A stretch of DNA of 64,000 nt, taken from contig SCFE01000111.1 in the NCBI GenBank assembly GCA_004352715.1, forward strand, positions 122,666 to 186,665, given 5' to 3'. Of the stretch, positions 1 through 11,540 are shown in pieces. Below the pieces are notes generated by a model. The model saw only the letters and a list, made by a program, of their open reading frames with translations. It was not told where the DNA came from and made no database searches. Origin of the DNA: Hofstenia miamia (Eukaryota; Xenacoelomorpha; Acoela). Within the stretch, counting starts at the first letter, position 1, and every line of letters starts with the position of its first letter. The translations under genes were made by a program, and so were the position numbers.

Positions 1-2
1 CA

Positions 3-548
3 ATAAAAAATTCGGAATTTAAACAATTCATTTCTGAACTAGATTCAAACTTTATTCTGGGCATAACTGAAACCTGGTTTACAAATGAAAATTAAAATTC
101 ATCCTTGTCAATCGATAACTCTAAATTTAAAATATTTAGAAAGGACAGAAATCCAACCTTTCATTTCAATAAGACAAAAGGAGGTGGTGTCATGTTTTTA
201 ATACCTAAAATACTCAAACCAAAACTTAGGACAGATATAGCAAAAGATTCAACTTATGAAAGTCTTTGGGTTGAAATTCAAAACCCAGACAAAAATTTTA
301 ATAGTCAATTATTAAATATCTCTTATTGTCCAAATAAAACTTATATTAATAGTTTTTTCTTACAAATGGAAGATGAATTTTCTACTGCTCTGAGTTATAA
401 CACGAATATAATGGTAATGGGAGACTGGAATGCAAATCTTCTAAGCAATAACGAAAAAAGTAAGCTTGGAAATTTTCAATATCTTCTAAACAATAACGAA
501 AAAAGTAAGCTTGGCAATTTTCTCAATACTTTCAATATTTCACTAATA
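3..548 (+). pseudogene. LINE endonuclease domain, N-terminal fragment (broken)
   Basis: One frame reads as the N-terminal half of an APE-type endonuclease of a non-LTR retrotransposon, the enzyme that nicks target DNA for target-primed reverse transcription. Visible motifs in order: ITETWF near base 70 (catalytic Glu region), GGGV near base 183, and GDWNANLL near base 421 (catalytic Asp/Asn strand). A single TAA at 93-95 interrupts the frame, so the open stretch from base 105 is only part of the domain. A 45-bp in-frame tandem duplication (436-480 and 481-525) is inserted just after GDWNANLL. The frame ends at an N at 550, after which a different part of a LINE begins. The family is CR1/Jockey-like from motif style; the exact clade is not determined. 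Confidence 0.8.
436..525 (+). repeat. 45-bp tandem duplication inside the LINE endonuclease
   Basis: Two adjacent 45-bp units differ at only a few bases and add 15 codons in frame. They directly follow the GDWNANLL motif, where family members normally continue into variable sequence. Confidence 0.85.
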
Positions 549-561
549 ANAAATCCTTAGA

Positions 562-1160
562 TAAAGCTGTAAAAGTTATTGAATCGAATTGTATAAAATT
601 GAGCAACTATTTTAACATGCATAGATTGCGTATTAATACGAAAAACACTGAATTTTGCATAATGCAACCTTTTAGAAAAAAAACACATCTCCGACTATTC
701 AATTTTTTTCAATAATTCATCTGTTATACCTGTTAATAAGTTTAAATATCTAGGAGTAATAATAGATTCAAATCTTAATTTCACGTCGCAAATAAATACT
801 ATTATTAAAAAAATGGCTATAGGTATTAGAAAGATATCCCATGTTTCCCAACAGTTACCCCCAATTGCAGTAATTCAAATGTTTCATGCATTTGTTATGA
901 GTAATTTAAACTATGCTAATATCTTATATACTAATGTACACAGCCAAATGTTAAAAAAGCTTCGAGTTCAACTAAAATGGGCATTAAATGTTTGTAATAA
1001 AAACTCTTCTAAAACAAAAGAATATATTTCTAAATCTATTCTTTTTCCACAAGAGTTAATTATTTACAATATTATTATTTATTTCTTCAAATTCATAAAG
1101 AAAATACCACCCTACAACGAGATATCATTCTCATTTTCGACATTGTCTGAAGCAAAATAA
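562..1160 (+). pseudogene. LINE reverse transcriptase, C-terminal fragment (broken)
   Basis: The sequence encodes the region after the catalytic core of a CR1/Jockey-type reverse transcriptase. From about 562 one frame reads the segment that normally follows the YADD motif. A frameshift near 710 moves to a second frame with FKYLGVIIDSNLNF, the typical 'yLGv.iD..l.f..hi' motif, then SNLNYANILYTNV and QLKWALNV of the thumb/C-terminal region. The frame stops at 1158-1160 without the usual WN-LP motif, so the C-terminus is truncated. Neither the fingers nor the palm of this copy is present; the join to the endonuclease fragment at the N at 550 skips the whole central protein. Confidence 0.8.
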
Positions 1161-1362
1161 ACAAACAAAAACTACTCACGTGTTAAATTTAATAAAAATA
1201 TCATGAGTCAATCCGTTATTAATACTGCAATTTATAACTGGAATATATTGCCAAAAAAATGAAAATAATAGACAACCTTAAAAAATTCAAAAATAATTAA
1301 AATTATTATTTCTCAAACAACAATTTATATCAGGTAGATGATGGATAGGATTTAAATTTTAT
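1078..1362 (+). repeat. LINE 3' end, copy A of a ~285-bp direct repeat
   Basis: This stretch recurs almost unchanged at about 2674-2958. It holds the decayed end of the LINE ORF and its 3' untranslated region. Similarity is lost at the single N at 1363, where the sequence jumps back to endonuclease code. Confidence 0.85.
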
Positions 1363-1363
1363 N

Positions 1364-1502
1364 TAAAACGCTTATTGACTATTTCATGATATCAGAAAAT
1401 GCTTCGTCTTATAATTATTTTTGTTTTGAATTTCCATACTCAGATCACTGCCTTATAGCTACTTATTCAAATATTCTAAAAGTTTGTAATCCCTCTAAAT
1501 CT
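1364..1502 (+). pseudogene. LINE endonuclease, C-terminal fragment
   Basis: The frame reads LIDYFMIS followed by PYSDHCLIATYS. This is the 'iDhilvs ... SDH.pi' end of an APE-type endonuclease; Asp-His of SDH is part of the active site. It starts directly after the N at 1363 and runs into a 1000-base gap, so it is only the end of the domain. It may belong to the same physical element as the fragment at 3-548. Confidence 0.75.
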
Positions 1503-2502
1503 NNNNNNNNNNNNNNNNNNNNNNNNNNNNNNNNNNNNNNNNNNNNNNNNNNNNNNNNNNNNNNNNNNNNNNNNNNNNNNNNNNNNNNNNNNNNNNNNNN
1601 NNNNNNNNNNNNNNNNNNNNNNNNNNNNNNNNNNNNNNNNNNNNNNNNNNNNNNNNNNNNNNNNNNNNNNNNNNNNNNNNNNNNNNNNNNNNNNNNNNNN
1701 NNNNNNNNNNNNNNNNNNNNNNNNNNNNNNNNNNNNNNNNNNNNNNNNNNNNNNNNNNNNNNNNNNNNNNNNNNNNNNNNNNNNNNNNNNNNNNNNNNNN
1801 NNNNNNNNNNNNNNNNNNNNNNNNNNNNNNNNNNNNNNNNNNNNNNNNNNNNNNNNNNNNNNNNNNNNNNNNNNNNNNNNNNNNNNNNNNNNNNNNNNNN
1901 NNNNNNNNNNNNNNNNNNNNNNNNNNNNNNNNNNNNNNNNNNNNNNNNNNNNNNNNNNNNNNNNNNNNNNNNNNNNNNNNNNNNNNNNNNNNNNNNNNNN
2001 NNNNNNNNNNNNNNNNNNNNNNNNNNNNNNNNNNNNNNNNNNNNNNNNNNNNNNNNNNNNNNNNNNNNNNNNNNNNNNNNNNNNNNNNNNNNNNNNNNNN
2101 NNNNNNNNNNNNNNNNNNNNNNNNNNNNNNNNNNNNNNNNNNNNNNNNNNNNNNNNNNNNNNNNNNNNNNNNNNNNNNNNNNNNNNNNNNNNNNNNNNNN
2201 NNNNNNNNNNNNNNNNNNNNNNNNNNNNNNNNNNNNNNNNNNNNNNNNNNNNNNNNNNNNNNNNNNNNNNNNNNNNNNNNNNNNNNNNNNNNNNNNNNNN
2301 NNNNNNNNNNNNNNNNNNNNNNNNNNNNNNNNNNNNNNNNNNNNNNNNNNNNNNNNNNNNNNNNNNNNNNNNNNNNNNNNNNNNNNNNNNNNNNNNNNNN
2401 NNNNNNNNNNNNNNNNNNNNNNNNNNNNNNNNNNNNNNNNNNNNNNNNNNNNNNNNNNNNNNNNNNNNNNNNNNNNNNNNNNNNNNNNNNNNNNNNNNNN
2501 NN
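1503..2502. other. Assembly gap of 1000 N
   Basis: Exactly 1000 N, a likely placeholder length. LINE endonuclease code on the left suggests that part of the element's polymerase lies in the gap. Open frames that cross it are artefacts. Confidence 0.99.
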
Positions 2503-2673
2503 CAATAATACACTACATTCATTTGAAAATTTTGTATAAAATGCACACACACACAACACACACACACATTTTAATATTATATATATTTATTATATTTGTA
2601 AATAGCTTTTTGTAGTTTTGTAGTTTATAGTTTTTGTACCCTTTTCTTATAGCAATAAATTGCTTTTGAATCT
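2503..2673. repeat. Short unique patch with a (CA)n tract
   Basis: A short AC-rich microsatellite at about 2543-2568 is followed by AT-rich sequence. No coding signal. Confidence 0.6.
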
Positions 2674-3142
2674 TTATTTCTTCAAATTCATAAAGAAAAT
2701 ACCACCCTACAACGAGATATCATTCTCATTTTCGACATTGTCTGAAGCAAAATAAACGAACAAAAACTACTCACCACGTGTTAAATTTAATAAAAATATC
2801 ACGAGAATCCTTTATTAATACTGCAATTTATAACTGGAATATATTGCCAAAAAAATGAAAATAATAGACAACCTTAAAAAATTCAAAAATAATTAAAATT
2901 ATTATTTCTCAAACAACAATTTATATCAGGTAGATGATGGATAGGATTTAAATTTTATAATAACGATTATACAATAAATCGAAATTAGTAAGCTATCCGT
3001 AGTCAGTGTTGTTTTATTTATTTCATTTTTGTTATTATTCATTTTTTGTACATAGTAGTTAATGACGCTATTCATTTGAAATATCAGTAAAATATTGTAA
3101 AAAATTCAAATGAATATAGATTATCTTATCTTATCTTATCTT
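2674..3142 (+). mobile_element. LINE 3' end, copy B, with pentanucleotide tail
   Basis: The first ~285 bp repeat 1078-1362. The rest is the 3' untranslated region and ends with about four TTATC units at 3121-3142. Ending in a short tandem repeat rather than poly(A) is typical of CR1/L2-like LINEs. The motif GAATATAGATT just before the tail is shared with the LINE ending near 5300, showing both are one family. Confidence 0.8.
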
Positions 3143-5094
3143 GCTATAAGGAAAGCAAGTAATAATTATTCCCGTTTCCAGTATCAAAGTCTTTCTTCCC
3201 AAAAAAATAAGTGGGAATTTGTTTACAATTTGCTAAATAGAAAAAACATGCGAACCGAAGAAATAGAAAGAATATACTATAAAGATAAATCCATTACAAA
3301 TAAGAAGGAAATCTGCAATGTTTTCAATGAAGTTTTCCTAAATTTAGGAAACTTCAACGGTATGAATGTACATTTTTGCTTTGATAAATCCAAAGGAACT
3401 CCAACCTCTTTCTCTTTTCGTTTTGCAACAAAATATGAAATCATAAAGTCGATACAATGTTTAAAAAATAAATCCAGTGGACCCTCTCTAATACCAACAT
3501 GGTTCCTAAAATTCTCAGGTGACTTAATAGCTGAACCAATATCCTACATTTTAAATAATTGTATAAAACACTCCTTTTTCCAGATGAATTAAAATTGGCA
3601 AATATAACACCATTATTTAAAAGAAATGATCCCGAAAATTGCGAAAATTATAGACCCATTTCGATCACTTTTCCAANNNNNNNNNNNNNNNNNNNNNNNN
3701 NNNNNNNNNNNNNNNNNNNNNNNNNNNNNNNNNNNNNNNNNNNNNNNNNNNNNNNNNNNNNNNNNNNNNNNNNNNNNNNNNNNNNNNNNNNNNNNNNNNN
3801 NNNNNNNNNNNNNNNNNNNNNNNNNNNNNNNNNNNNNNNNNNNNNNNNNNNNNNNNNNNNNNNNNNNNNNNNNNNNNNNNNNNNNNNNNNNNNNNNNNNN
3901 NNNNNNNNNNNNNNNNNNNNNNNNNNNNNNNNNNNNNNNNNNNNNNNNNNNNNNNNNNNNNNNNNNNNNNNNNNNNNNNNNNNNNNNNNNNNNNNNNNNN
4001 NNNNNNNNNNNNNNNNNNNNNNNNNNNNNNNNNNNNNNNNNNNNNNNNNNNNNNNNNNNNNNNNNNNNNNNNNNNNNNNNNNNNNNNNNNNNNNNNNNNN
4101 NNNNNNNNNNNNNNNNNNNNNNNNNNNNNNNNNNNNNNNNNNNNNNNNNNNNNNNNNNNNNNNNNNNNNNNNNNNNNNNNNNNNNNNNNNNNNNNNNNNN
4201 NNNNNNNNNNNNNNNNNNNNNNNNNNNNNNNNNNNNNNNNNNNNNNNNNNNNNNNNNNNNNNNNNNNNNNNNNNNNNNNNNNNNNNNNNNNNNNNNNNNN
4301 NNNNNNNNNNNNNNNNNNNNNNNNNNNNNNNNNNNNNNNNNNNNNNNNNNNNNNNNNNNNNNNNNNNNNNNNNNNNNNNNNNNNNNNNNNNNNNNNNNNN
4401 NNNNNNNNNNNNNNNNNNNNNNNNNNNNNNNNNNNNNNNNNNNNNNNNNNNNNNNNNNNNNNNNNNNNNNNNNNNNNNNNNNNNNNNNNNNNNNNNNNNN
4501 NNNNNNNNNNNNNNNNNNNNNNNNNNNNNNNNNNNNNNNNNNNNNNNNNNNNNNNNNNNNNNNNNNNNNNNNNNNNNNNNNNNNNNNNNNNNNNNNNNNN
4601 NNNNNNNNNNNNNNNNNNNNNNNNNNNNNNNNNNNNNNNNNNNNNNNNNNNNNNNNNNNAACTATGCCAATATACTCTACACAGATATAAACCAAAAATT
4701 TCTCAGGAAATTCCAAGTGCAACTAAATTGGGCTATCAAAGTAGCAGTAAATAATCATAGCTTTAATAAGAATAATGAATATAGAAAAATTTCAAAATTA
4801 TTTCTACATCCGCAATGTTACATCCATATAAATGTCTTAACGACGTTCTTCAAAATAGTTAACAATACCTTCCCGGATTACAAAAATGACTTTCTTGCTG
4901 CAAAATTAGTCAATAAACAAAATAAAAGAACGCACATAATTGAACCTATTAGGTATAAGAAGCGAATAATGAAAAATTCATTTCTAAACACAGCTATAAA
5001 TATGTGGAATGAATTACCAAAATATATTAAACAAATAAGTAGATTAAAAGACTTTAAAATGGATTTTAAAAATATTTTTGCACTTATAAGATAA
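3143..5094 (+). pseudogene. LINE ORF2 (reverse transcriptase), frameshifted and gapped
   Basis: This is the best copy of the LINE polymerase here. The linker before the RT is readable from 3143, followed by LKNKSSGPSLIPTWFLK ('K..GPDgip...lk') near 3460. A one-base slip in a T run near 3575 changes frame, after which PDELKLANITPLFKRND and ENYRPISI give the RT fingers. A 983-base gap (3677-4659) swallows the palm with motifs A to C. After it come NYANILYTDI, QLNWAIKV and the C-terminal MWNELPKYIKQ ('lWN.LP..ik'), with the natural stop at 5092-5094. The role is reverse transcription of the element's own RNA at nicked target DNA. It cannot be active because of the frameshift. Homology to the fragments before 3.1 kb is direct. 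Confidence 0.9.
3677..4659. other. Assembly gap of 983 N inside the LINE polymerase
   Basis: The gap falls in the RT palm domain. The flanking reading frame is the same on both sides, so its length may be roughly right. Confidence 0.99.
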
Positions 5095-5312
5095 AAACAC
5101 TGAAATGGCGAGGATATAAATTTTATAATCCTGATTACTCTATTAATAGAAACTAACAATCGTCATAGCCCAAGTTAACCACTTTTTATTTGTAAATATT
5201 CGTTGTTTTCTTTTTTTTGTTTAATTTTGTATTACTTTCAGAATTTGTTATCAGTATTTCTATTTTTTGTTAAAACAATTTCTGAATATAGATTTTTCTT
5301 CTTCTTCTTCTA
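5095..5312 (+). mobile_element. LINE 3' untranslated region with (CTT)n tail
   Basis: The sequence aligns in order with the 3' region at about 2930-3120 and ends in the same GAATATAGATT motif. Here the terminal microsatellite is CTT units (about 5294-5311) rather than TTATC. Confidence 0.75.
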
Positions 5313-5880
5313 AGGTGGTAGGTTCTTGATGAGTTTAAAAAATTACTCCTAAATACTTGAAATTATCTAGGCTTGGAGAAAATGTTTTGAGAGTGTGGAC
5401 AAAACAAATTATGTCTTTAAAGACTAAAATGCGCAATTAGGGTTAATTCTTAAAACTATGAATGCATACCTATCCAATTATTATCCACCCCGATGTATAA
5501 AGAATAAAATATTTTACATTAGGAAAAATCTTGTCTATAAGAATGTAAAAAGAAATGGTTTATTATGATTAACTTTGAAACATATAAGTAAAACAATGAA
5601 CTACTGCTTTAAGGGATTTCAGAATATGGTGGAGTCTTGGCTAAAACTTTTCTTGAAACTTCGCTTTTAGCAGATTGGAAACTCACACTTTGTGAATGTA
5701 GAATTAAAAATTTCGTCCTGCCTTATCCCATGGGTTTCCATCAGACCGTCCCGCAAAGTTGCACAAGCCTGTATATTTCCTTAAATGCATTTCTAAATTT
5801 TTCAAAATGTTTAAGTATTTGAAATTCTAGAGGCACTGTTAAGTATTGTATATGGCTTTTAAAAGAATCACTAATTGTTA
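5313..5880. other. Unassigned AT-rich stretch
   Basis: A 61-codon open frame at 5637-5822 contains LADWKLT, faintly like the 'DWK.A.v.P' lead-in to a LINE RT, but nothing else supports it. Otherwise no signal. Confidence 0.4.
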
Positions 5881-6860
5881 AAACAAAGTCATTATGTGAC
5901 TTCCCTTAAGGTCAAGAAATATCCTAAGGACCCCAAAGTTGTAAAAGTTATTCCAATCTACAAAAAAGACTAAAAATATTTCCTCAGATTGCAGACCTAT
6001 ATCATTTTAACAGGAATTAATAAGAGTTTGCACTATCAGATTAATTGTTACTATAAAAGTTACAAATTATTTATCAAAATTTATTTGGCATTGTAAAAAC
6101 ATAGAAGATTGGAGACAACTCATAGGTAAAATTTAAGCGCATGCATTGTCTCGTTAGATCGTGGAAAAACATTCAATTCCATAGATCATGTAACCTTGAT
6201 TAAAAAATTGACAGATATTTGCAATTTTGATCTTATTTCATGTTATCAAATTTCTTATGTAATAGATTTCAATTTGTACAATTTGAAGATGAATCATCAA
6301 ATCTTTTGAGTAATAAAAGATGCGTGAATAATTCAAATCAAATAATGTGTATGTTATATGGAGATGATAAATTAATTTCTACAACAAATATCAACGAACA
6401 AGGACCTAATATATATATATCTCATATATGATCATTATAATAAGACTATTGTGTATCTAAATGTGGAAAAAAGTAGTTTTATCCAGATAAATATATTAAG
6501 ATAAGAACTAACAAAGACAAATCTATATATTGATATACAAATAATTGAGCAACAAAGAATTGTATATTTGGGAGTGTTAATAGATTATCAAATAAAATTC
6601 GAAGAACATTTAAATTCGTTAATTCAAAAAATGTCTACTATTATCAAGTTAATTAAAAAATATCTGATATATTCCCAAGAAAATGGAACACAATGTTGTT
6701 TAAATCTTTAGTTGTATCGAAAAATACGTATTCGTTTTACTTATTAACAATCCTATTTGAAATCTCTAAAAGAAAATTATGGAAGATTTTCAAATGGATG
6801 AACTAAATTTTCAATAGCAAGAATAATTCAATTGAAAGAAAAATGAAAAAAAATTATTTG
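5881..6860 (+). pseudogene. Old LINE reverse transcriptase, heavily decayed
   Basis: Pieces of a non-LTR reverse transcriptase follow in correct order across several frameshifts and stops. KVIPIYKKD and then SDCRPIS near 5930-6005 are the 'vtPiyKk..dyRPISl' fingers. Near 6180 comes a trace of the 'iDh..Li.kL' region following motif A. MLYGDDKLIS near 6350 is motif C with the two catalytic Asp codons kept as YGDD. RIVYLGVLIDYQIKFEEHL near 6555-6615 is the later 'yLGv.iD' motif. It differs clearly from the LINE at 1-5.3 kb and has more stops, so it is probably an older insertion. Confidence 0.8.
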
Positions 6861-7593
6861 TTATCTCATTCATTGAAATCATATAGCAAGAGATCTTAGA
6901 AATATTTTATGAATTGAAAGATAGAATCTTCCTAAAATACAATATTAGACTAGGTACATATCAAAATAAAAAATTGAGAAAAATAATTATTGTCTTATTA
7001 GTATTTAGTTATGTAATTAACCTGTATGCGTTGGTCAGGTTATGTTGTAGCTTTGTAAATATGTACATAAAGTATAAATATATATATATATATATGTTGA
7101 TTAATTGTAGGCATATTTTTCTGTAGCGCATTCATTTCAATGTAAATCATCTATCTTTCAATATAAGCTATTTTTCTTTTATTACAATTATGAAATACAT
7201 TTTTTTTCATATTGCATTGAAACTATGGAATAAATAAAGATGGTAGACCAGAAAAGAAGTTTTAATTGTTTAAAAATAAAATGATTACATATTTCAAAAA
7301 GCCTTCATCACAGAATTACCTTACCACTAAAAGATTTGCTTAGTTAATTACAAGTAACTAAGCATGTCATCATTTCTAATAAATTTAAAGTTAATGACAA
7401 AGAATTTAACTACGCACAACAAATTAGCTTTGAAAATATAATGACTTATTACAGTAACGATGAATATATCATTATCTTTACTCCGGATTAGAGGAAATGA
7501 AATAACAAATAGTCGTACTTAATAGTGGTTTTTATATCCTGTTTCTATATATTATAGAGAGCACTACTATATATATATATGTATATATATATG

Positions 7594-7638
<45 letters not shown>

Positions 7639-8110
7639 TGCAATGCCCATGGATAAACGTTTGAAAGCCCACTTGATTTGTTAAGCTTAAGTTTGAAAAT
7701 CGCCCTTAAATTTTTAATACTTGTAATAAAGTGAAAAAGTCAATGGTAAAAGAAATTCGCTCGATTTTATTTTATACTTGATGGTTTTGCCATTGAAATT
7801 TTTTAGATTAATAAAATTCTTGCTTAATTTATTGGAAATTCCATAGTAATCATTTAGGATTTTCCGGTTTAAATATTGATAGCATCAGTACAATTTGATT
7901 TAGATCACTTACTATTCCTGATCTCATGATTTAGCTACCATTTTTCTTTTGATTTGGCAGACGAGTGTATTAATTTGTAATGTATTCGTCGTGTGGATAT
8001 TGAATTAATCATAACTTTCCCTTTTCTGCAAAATTTGTGAAAACTCTATAGATAAAATAAACAACGACGTTCAAAAATATAAATTTTAAGATTCATTATT
8101 TGTTTCATAT
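6861..8110. other. Non-coding stretch with (TA)n microsatellite
   Basis: No homology seen. An interrupted (TA)n tract lies at about 7568-7639. The 70-codon frame at 6914-7126 ends in a TA-repeat-derived Tyr/Ile run and is not credible. Confidence 0.6.
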
Positions 8111-8600
8111 TGTTACATCATCACCCGGGCAAGGGATGTGCATAATAACGCTGTACAATTTAGATACAACTGCCTGCAGATTCCATCATGCGTGGTAATG
8201 AGTACTTTCACTCTCCCTTACTTTCGCAATAATATAATTATAGAGATATAACTTAATTAATACTCCAGAGTTAATGCAACTATTCATCACTAGTGTTTAG
8301 GTAGCATCTTCGAAAGTGAAGGTTAAGAGAGAATGAGCTGGGCCCACTTGCCTGAAGCAGTATCTTAAAGACAGTTCGCAGGTTTCCAACAGTTCAATTC
8401 CATTCCATCCATCCACGTCCATCATTCCATCCGCTGCTACTCAGCTCAGTCTCATTGAAAGAGTTTTGTTATGTGTGCCTTACTTATGGTGTATTAAATA
8501 CCAGCCACTACTCGACTTAATTCTCATTCTCAATTAGCATGAGCTTAATGTGTGAATGTAATAAACTCGCAACCGGATACTAACTGCCACTACATAGTTA
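8111..8600. other. Base-rich island of unknown nature, possibly a solo LTR
   Basis: This stretch is less AT-rich than its surroundings and has CCCGGG, several CCATCC-type units at 8395-8425, and an AATAAA-like signal near 8561 close to its apparent end. Beginning TGTTACATC and ending near ACTAAC is reminiscent of an LTR. I could not find a second copy, a primer-binding site or a target duplication. Confidence 0.25.
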
Positions 8601-10780
8601 AAAGATATTTAATATAAAATTAAGACAGTTTCCTACATTTAATTAAAACAAATGTATATCACAATAAGGGCTGACATGTACAACTGACACAATACTAGCT
8701 GCAGACAAATTAAAAAGGCTTCTATAAACTAACTAAGGCAGCTGCTAACCTACATATAATTAAAATATAGATAACAAGGTCTCGTATTGGTATCTTATGA
8801 GTCAACAATTTGGATCTAAAACAATGTTAGTGATATAATAGAAATCATCCTTACAGTAGCATCTCGCCTTTTGCGCATTTGTTACTATATGTCACACAAG
8901 TAAATGGTGGTGAGCTAAGCAATAGAGAAAAACACCTATACCTAGCCGTAACCTAATTGTATGTAAGTATCTTGGCTCAATTCCACTTTCTAATCCCCTC
9001 ACACACAGCCTTTCCTCATCACACACAACACTTGCTTAGCTTCACATAATGTACAAATTAAATAAACGGATGAAGCAAGAGTAAACCACTAAATGGTAAA
9101 TTTCCATCATTTCCTTCCACTTAGGTTCTATTTATATAAAAATTAATAAACATATATTTACCAATCAAGCAAGTACCAGTCGCTAATCAATTTCTTATGT
9201 CCACATAATTAGTTCTGAGTGAACTCAGTGGTAAGCTAAAATCAATGCAGTGCTTAATGTCCACACGCGTTTTGTCAAATGAGTTGCGACCGATATTTAC
9301 TTTTACAATTTGGCAAAATCATTAGAAGCTAATTTCTAATAAATTGATTCGAGTTTCTATTTTGAGTTTTGTGTTTTCTTTTTCTTTTGTTTTTGTTTTG
9401 AATTCGAGTCTTTTTGTTAGAGATTATGCTACAATATAATCAATTAGTGTGGTATTTGATGATGAGATTGTAGTCTGCAATGTTGTGCTATTAAATTTTA
9501 GATTATATTGCACTGTCACTATAGTGCTAAAATAATTTAAGTTCCAGTCTCCAAGAAGCATTCTTTCTATATTTTCAGAACAAGCCAATGATAATTCAAT
9601 TTCTAATGGCGCAATAAAGTGATTTGTGAATGTTGTATTTTTACAATAAGATGAAAAACTGCTCTTAACCTTAAGCTGCCTACGAATTTTTGAACTTTAA
9701 ACACATATAACTATTTAACTCCCAATGCTATCCAAGATCAGTAAGATAGTCTCTTCTTTCATTTTCATTCTTAATTTGTGTGCACATGGTGGAATGTCCC
9801 CCCTCAGTTTTTTGAAGTTGATTTTAATAAGTTAAAACAAAATTTTTTTTGCAAAATATTTGAAAGAATTTAAAAATAAGGTCGTGAAATGCTTTTTACA
9901 GTCTATTTTTCCAATTTTTTCAAAAATGTTCGCGGGGATTTGCTCTGCTTTTGGTCACTCACTTGGTCATGGCTAAGATGTTACCTGTCAGAAAATCCTG
10001 CTACGCCAATGGAATTTGAAACTAAAGTTTATATATTATAAAGGATATTAACATGAGGTAAGATGAAGCTAAATAAAGGTAAATGACATTTTAGATACAA
10101 ACTTTGTAAAACACTGGAAACCTTCAGTATGTCAGAAATTAGTCTTATGTAAATTACAATTTCTTGGATGAAGGTCAAATTTTGGATAACTTGAATCATA
10201 GCCTATGCTTGCATCTAATCTTATACACTCCATTGACCTTTATTTTAATCATTATAGCTTGTCAGTGAGGATGTATATTTCTTTCAGCAGGTTTACCACC
10301 TGCAAAATTATGAACTGATTGAGTAACTAGAACGGAAAGTAAGTAGTGGAGGAGGTAACCTTACCTTCTTACATATGCCAAACATTTTCTAAGCTAAATT
10401 GGGTTAAGTAAGAGCTGTGGTGCCCTGCATAAGTGAAGAATATGGAGCAAGGAGGACAGAACATGATGAAATTTGAAAGCTTTATTTAAAGATATTCTTG
10501 GTTCTAAGAATTTATTGAAAAAAAATATCTCGTCACTTTCACTGGAATCAGAGGCTCCTTTGCATAAATCAGATTACTTGAAATGCCTGTCTATGCAGTT
10601 CCTGTGCCTTTGTTTATCTAAGTGCTATTTTTACAAAAAAATGTAATTTTTATTTAAAGCATCTAAGAAGCATACTAATGCATAAATTTTTCTGGCAAAC
10701 ATCAGCTCATTGATTATTAATGACTAACAGTACATTTGATATTATCAGTGGTAGCATTCCTTTTTTGAAATTTGAGGAAA
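8601..10780. other. Non-coding stretch, one possible piggyBac-type MITE end
   Basis: No credible coding frame. At 9665 a TTAA is followed by CCTTAAGCTGCC, resembling the end of the MITE at 39.4 kb; later sequence to about 9960 is loosely similar too, but no opposite end was found. A poly-pyrimidine T/C tract lies near 9372-9400. Confidence 0.4.
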
Positions 10781-11375
10781 AGTGCTGAAGAATTGCATCA
10801 AATGCCAGTCTTGTTTAATCACAGTGCTTTGAATGGCTTGTTAAACTTCAAAACAGCAATTTTGACATGAAAAATTAGAAATGTGTAAAATCACAGGAAA
10901 GATTTTAAAGGCAACAAATTGCAAACATTGTTAAAAAAAGATTACAATCAATCTTAGCAACAAATTGCGGATCATTTGAATTTGAGAAGAGAAATGCTCT
11001 CTATGTGGTTGAAATCCATATGAAGGGTACAAAAAATAGGAAAATGGATTCCATTCCTATTGAACTAAATGAAAGACAAGAAAACCAAAAAGCACTTGCA
11101 AAATATTGCTTGCCAAGAACAGAAGAAATATAATTTTCCATGAAGTTGTGACTGAAGAACAAAAGTGGATAAATTTTCGTGAATCCTAAATGTTAAAGAT
11201 TATAAGGTGAAGAAGCAATACTGAAAGCAAAACCAAATCGCAAAGGAGGAAAGGGAAGGATCTGTATTTGAAGGAATCATTAAGATATGATATATCATGA
11301 AATCTTTTGAAACAGCTAACATTGAAGACTACCTTCAAGAAATTTAAATCAAGCTTTTGATGAAAAATGACTGCA
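10781..11375 (+). pseudogene. Mariner transposase, decayed and truncated
   Basis: The region reads in broken frames as a mariner transposase, the enzyme that cuts and pastes its own element at TA sites. QNSNFDMK near 10850 matches the 'f.sGdfd..d' end of the DNA-binding half. KIGKWIPFLLN near 11030 matches the 'klgkWvPHeL' linker. DMIYHEIF near 11290 and a 'Y..ql..lnqalDEK' segment to about 11370 follow in correct order. Many stops and several frameshifts are present and no catalytic motif is intact. Similarity ends right where the inverted-repeat element starts, which suggests that element inserted into it. Confidence 0.7.
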
Positions 11376-11381
11376 ATATAA

Positions 11382-11530
11382 GTAGTTAAGATCATGGCAA
11401 TCCCATCCCAATGGGAAACCCTGAAGTTCTCGTAACACCTATGACTATTTGCCATGTAGAAATCGACTGATTCTATTGGACACCATCTAGTGACGAAATA
11501 TTTCTTACATAGTTAAATTGAACAAATTCA
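11382..11530. repeat. Left terminal inverted repeat
   Basis: It pairs with 15128-15280. Landmarks shared in inverted order are GTAGTTAAGATC, CCCTGAAGTTCTCGTAAC, ATGACTATTTGCCATGTAGA and CATCTAGTGACGAAATAT. Confidence 0.9.
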
Positions 11531-11540
11531 TTTTTTTATG

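Noticed and set aside
1386-2615. Long open frames across the 1503-2502 gap on both strands
   Set aside because: They are open only because N codons are unreadable. The true signal is the short endonuclease end before the gap.
3559-4722. Overlapping frames on both strands across the second gap
   Set aside because: Only the plus frame continuing 3143-5094 has LINE motifs; the others exist because of N.
11186-11455. 89-codon minus frame
   Set aside because: It is antisense to decayed mariner and crosses into the left TIR.
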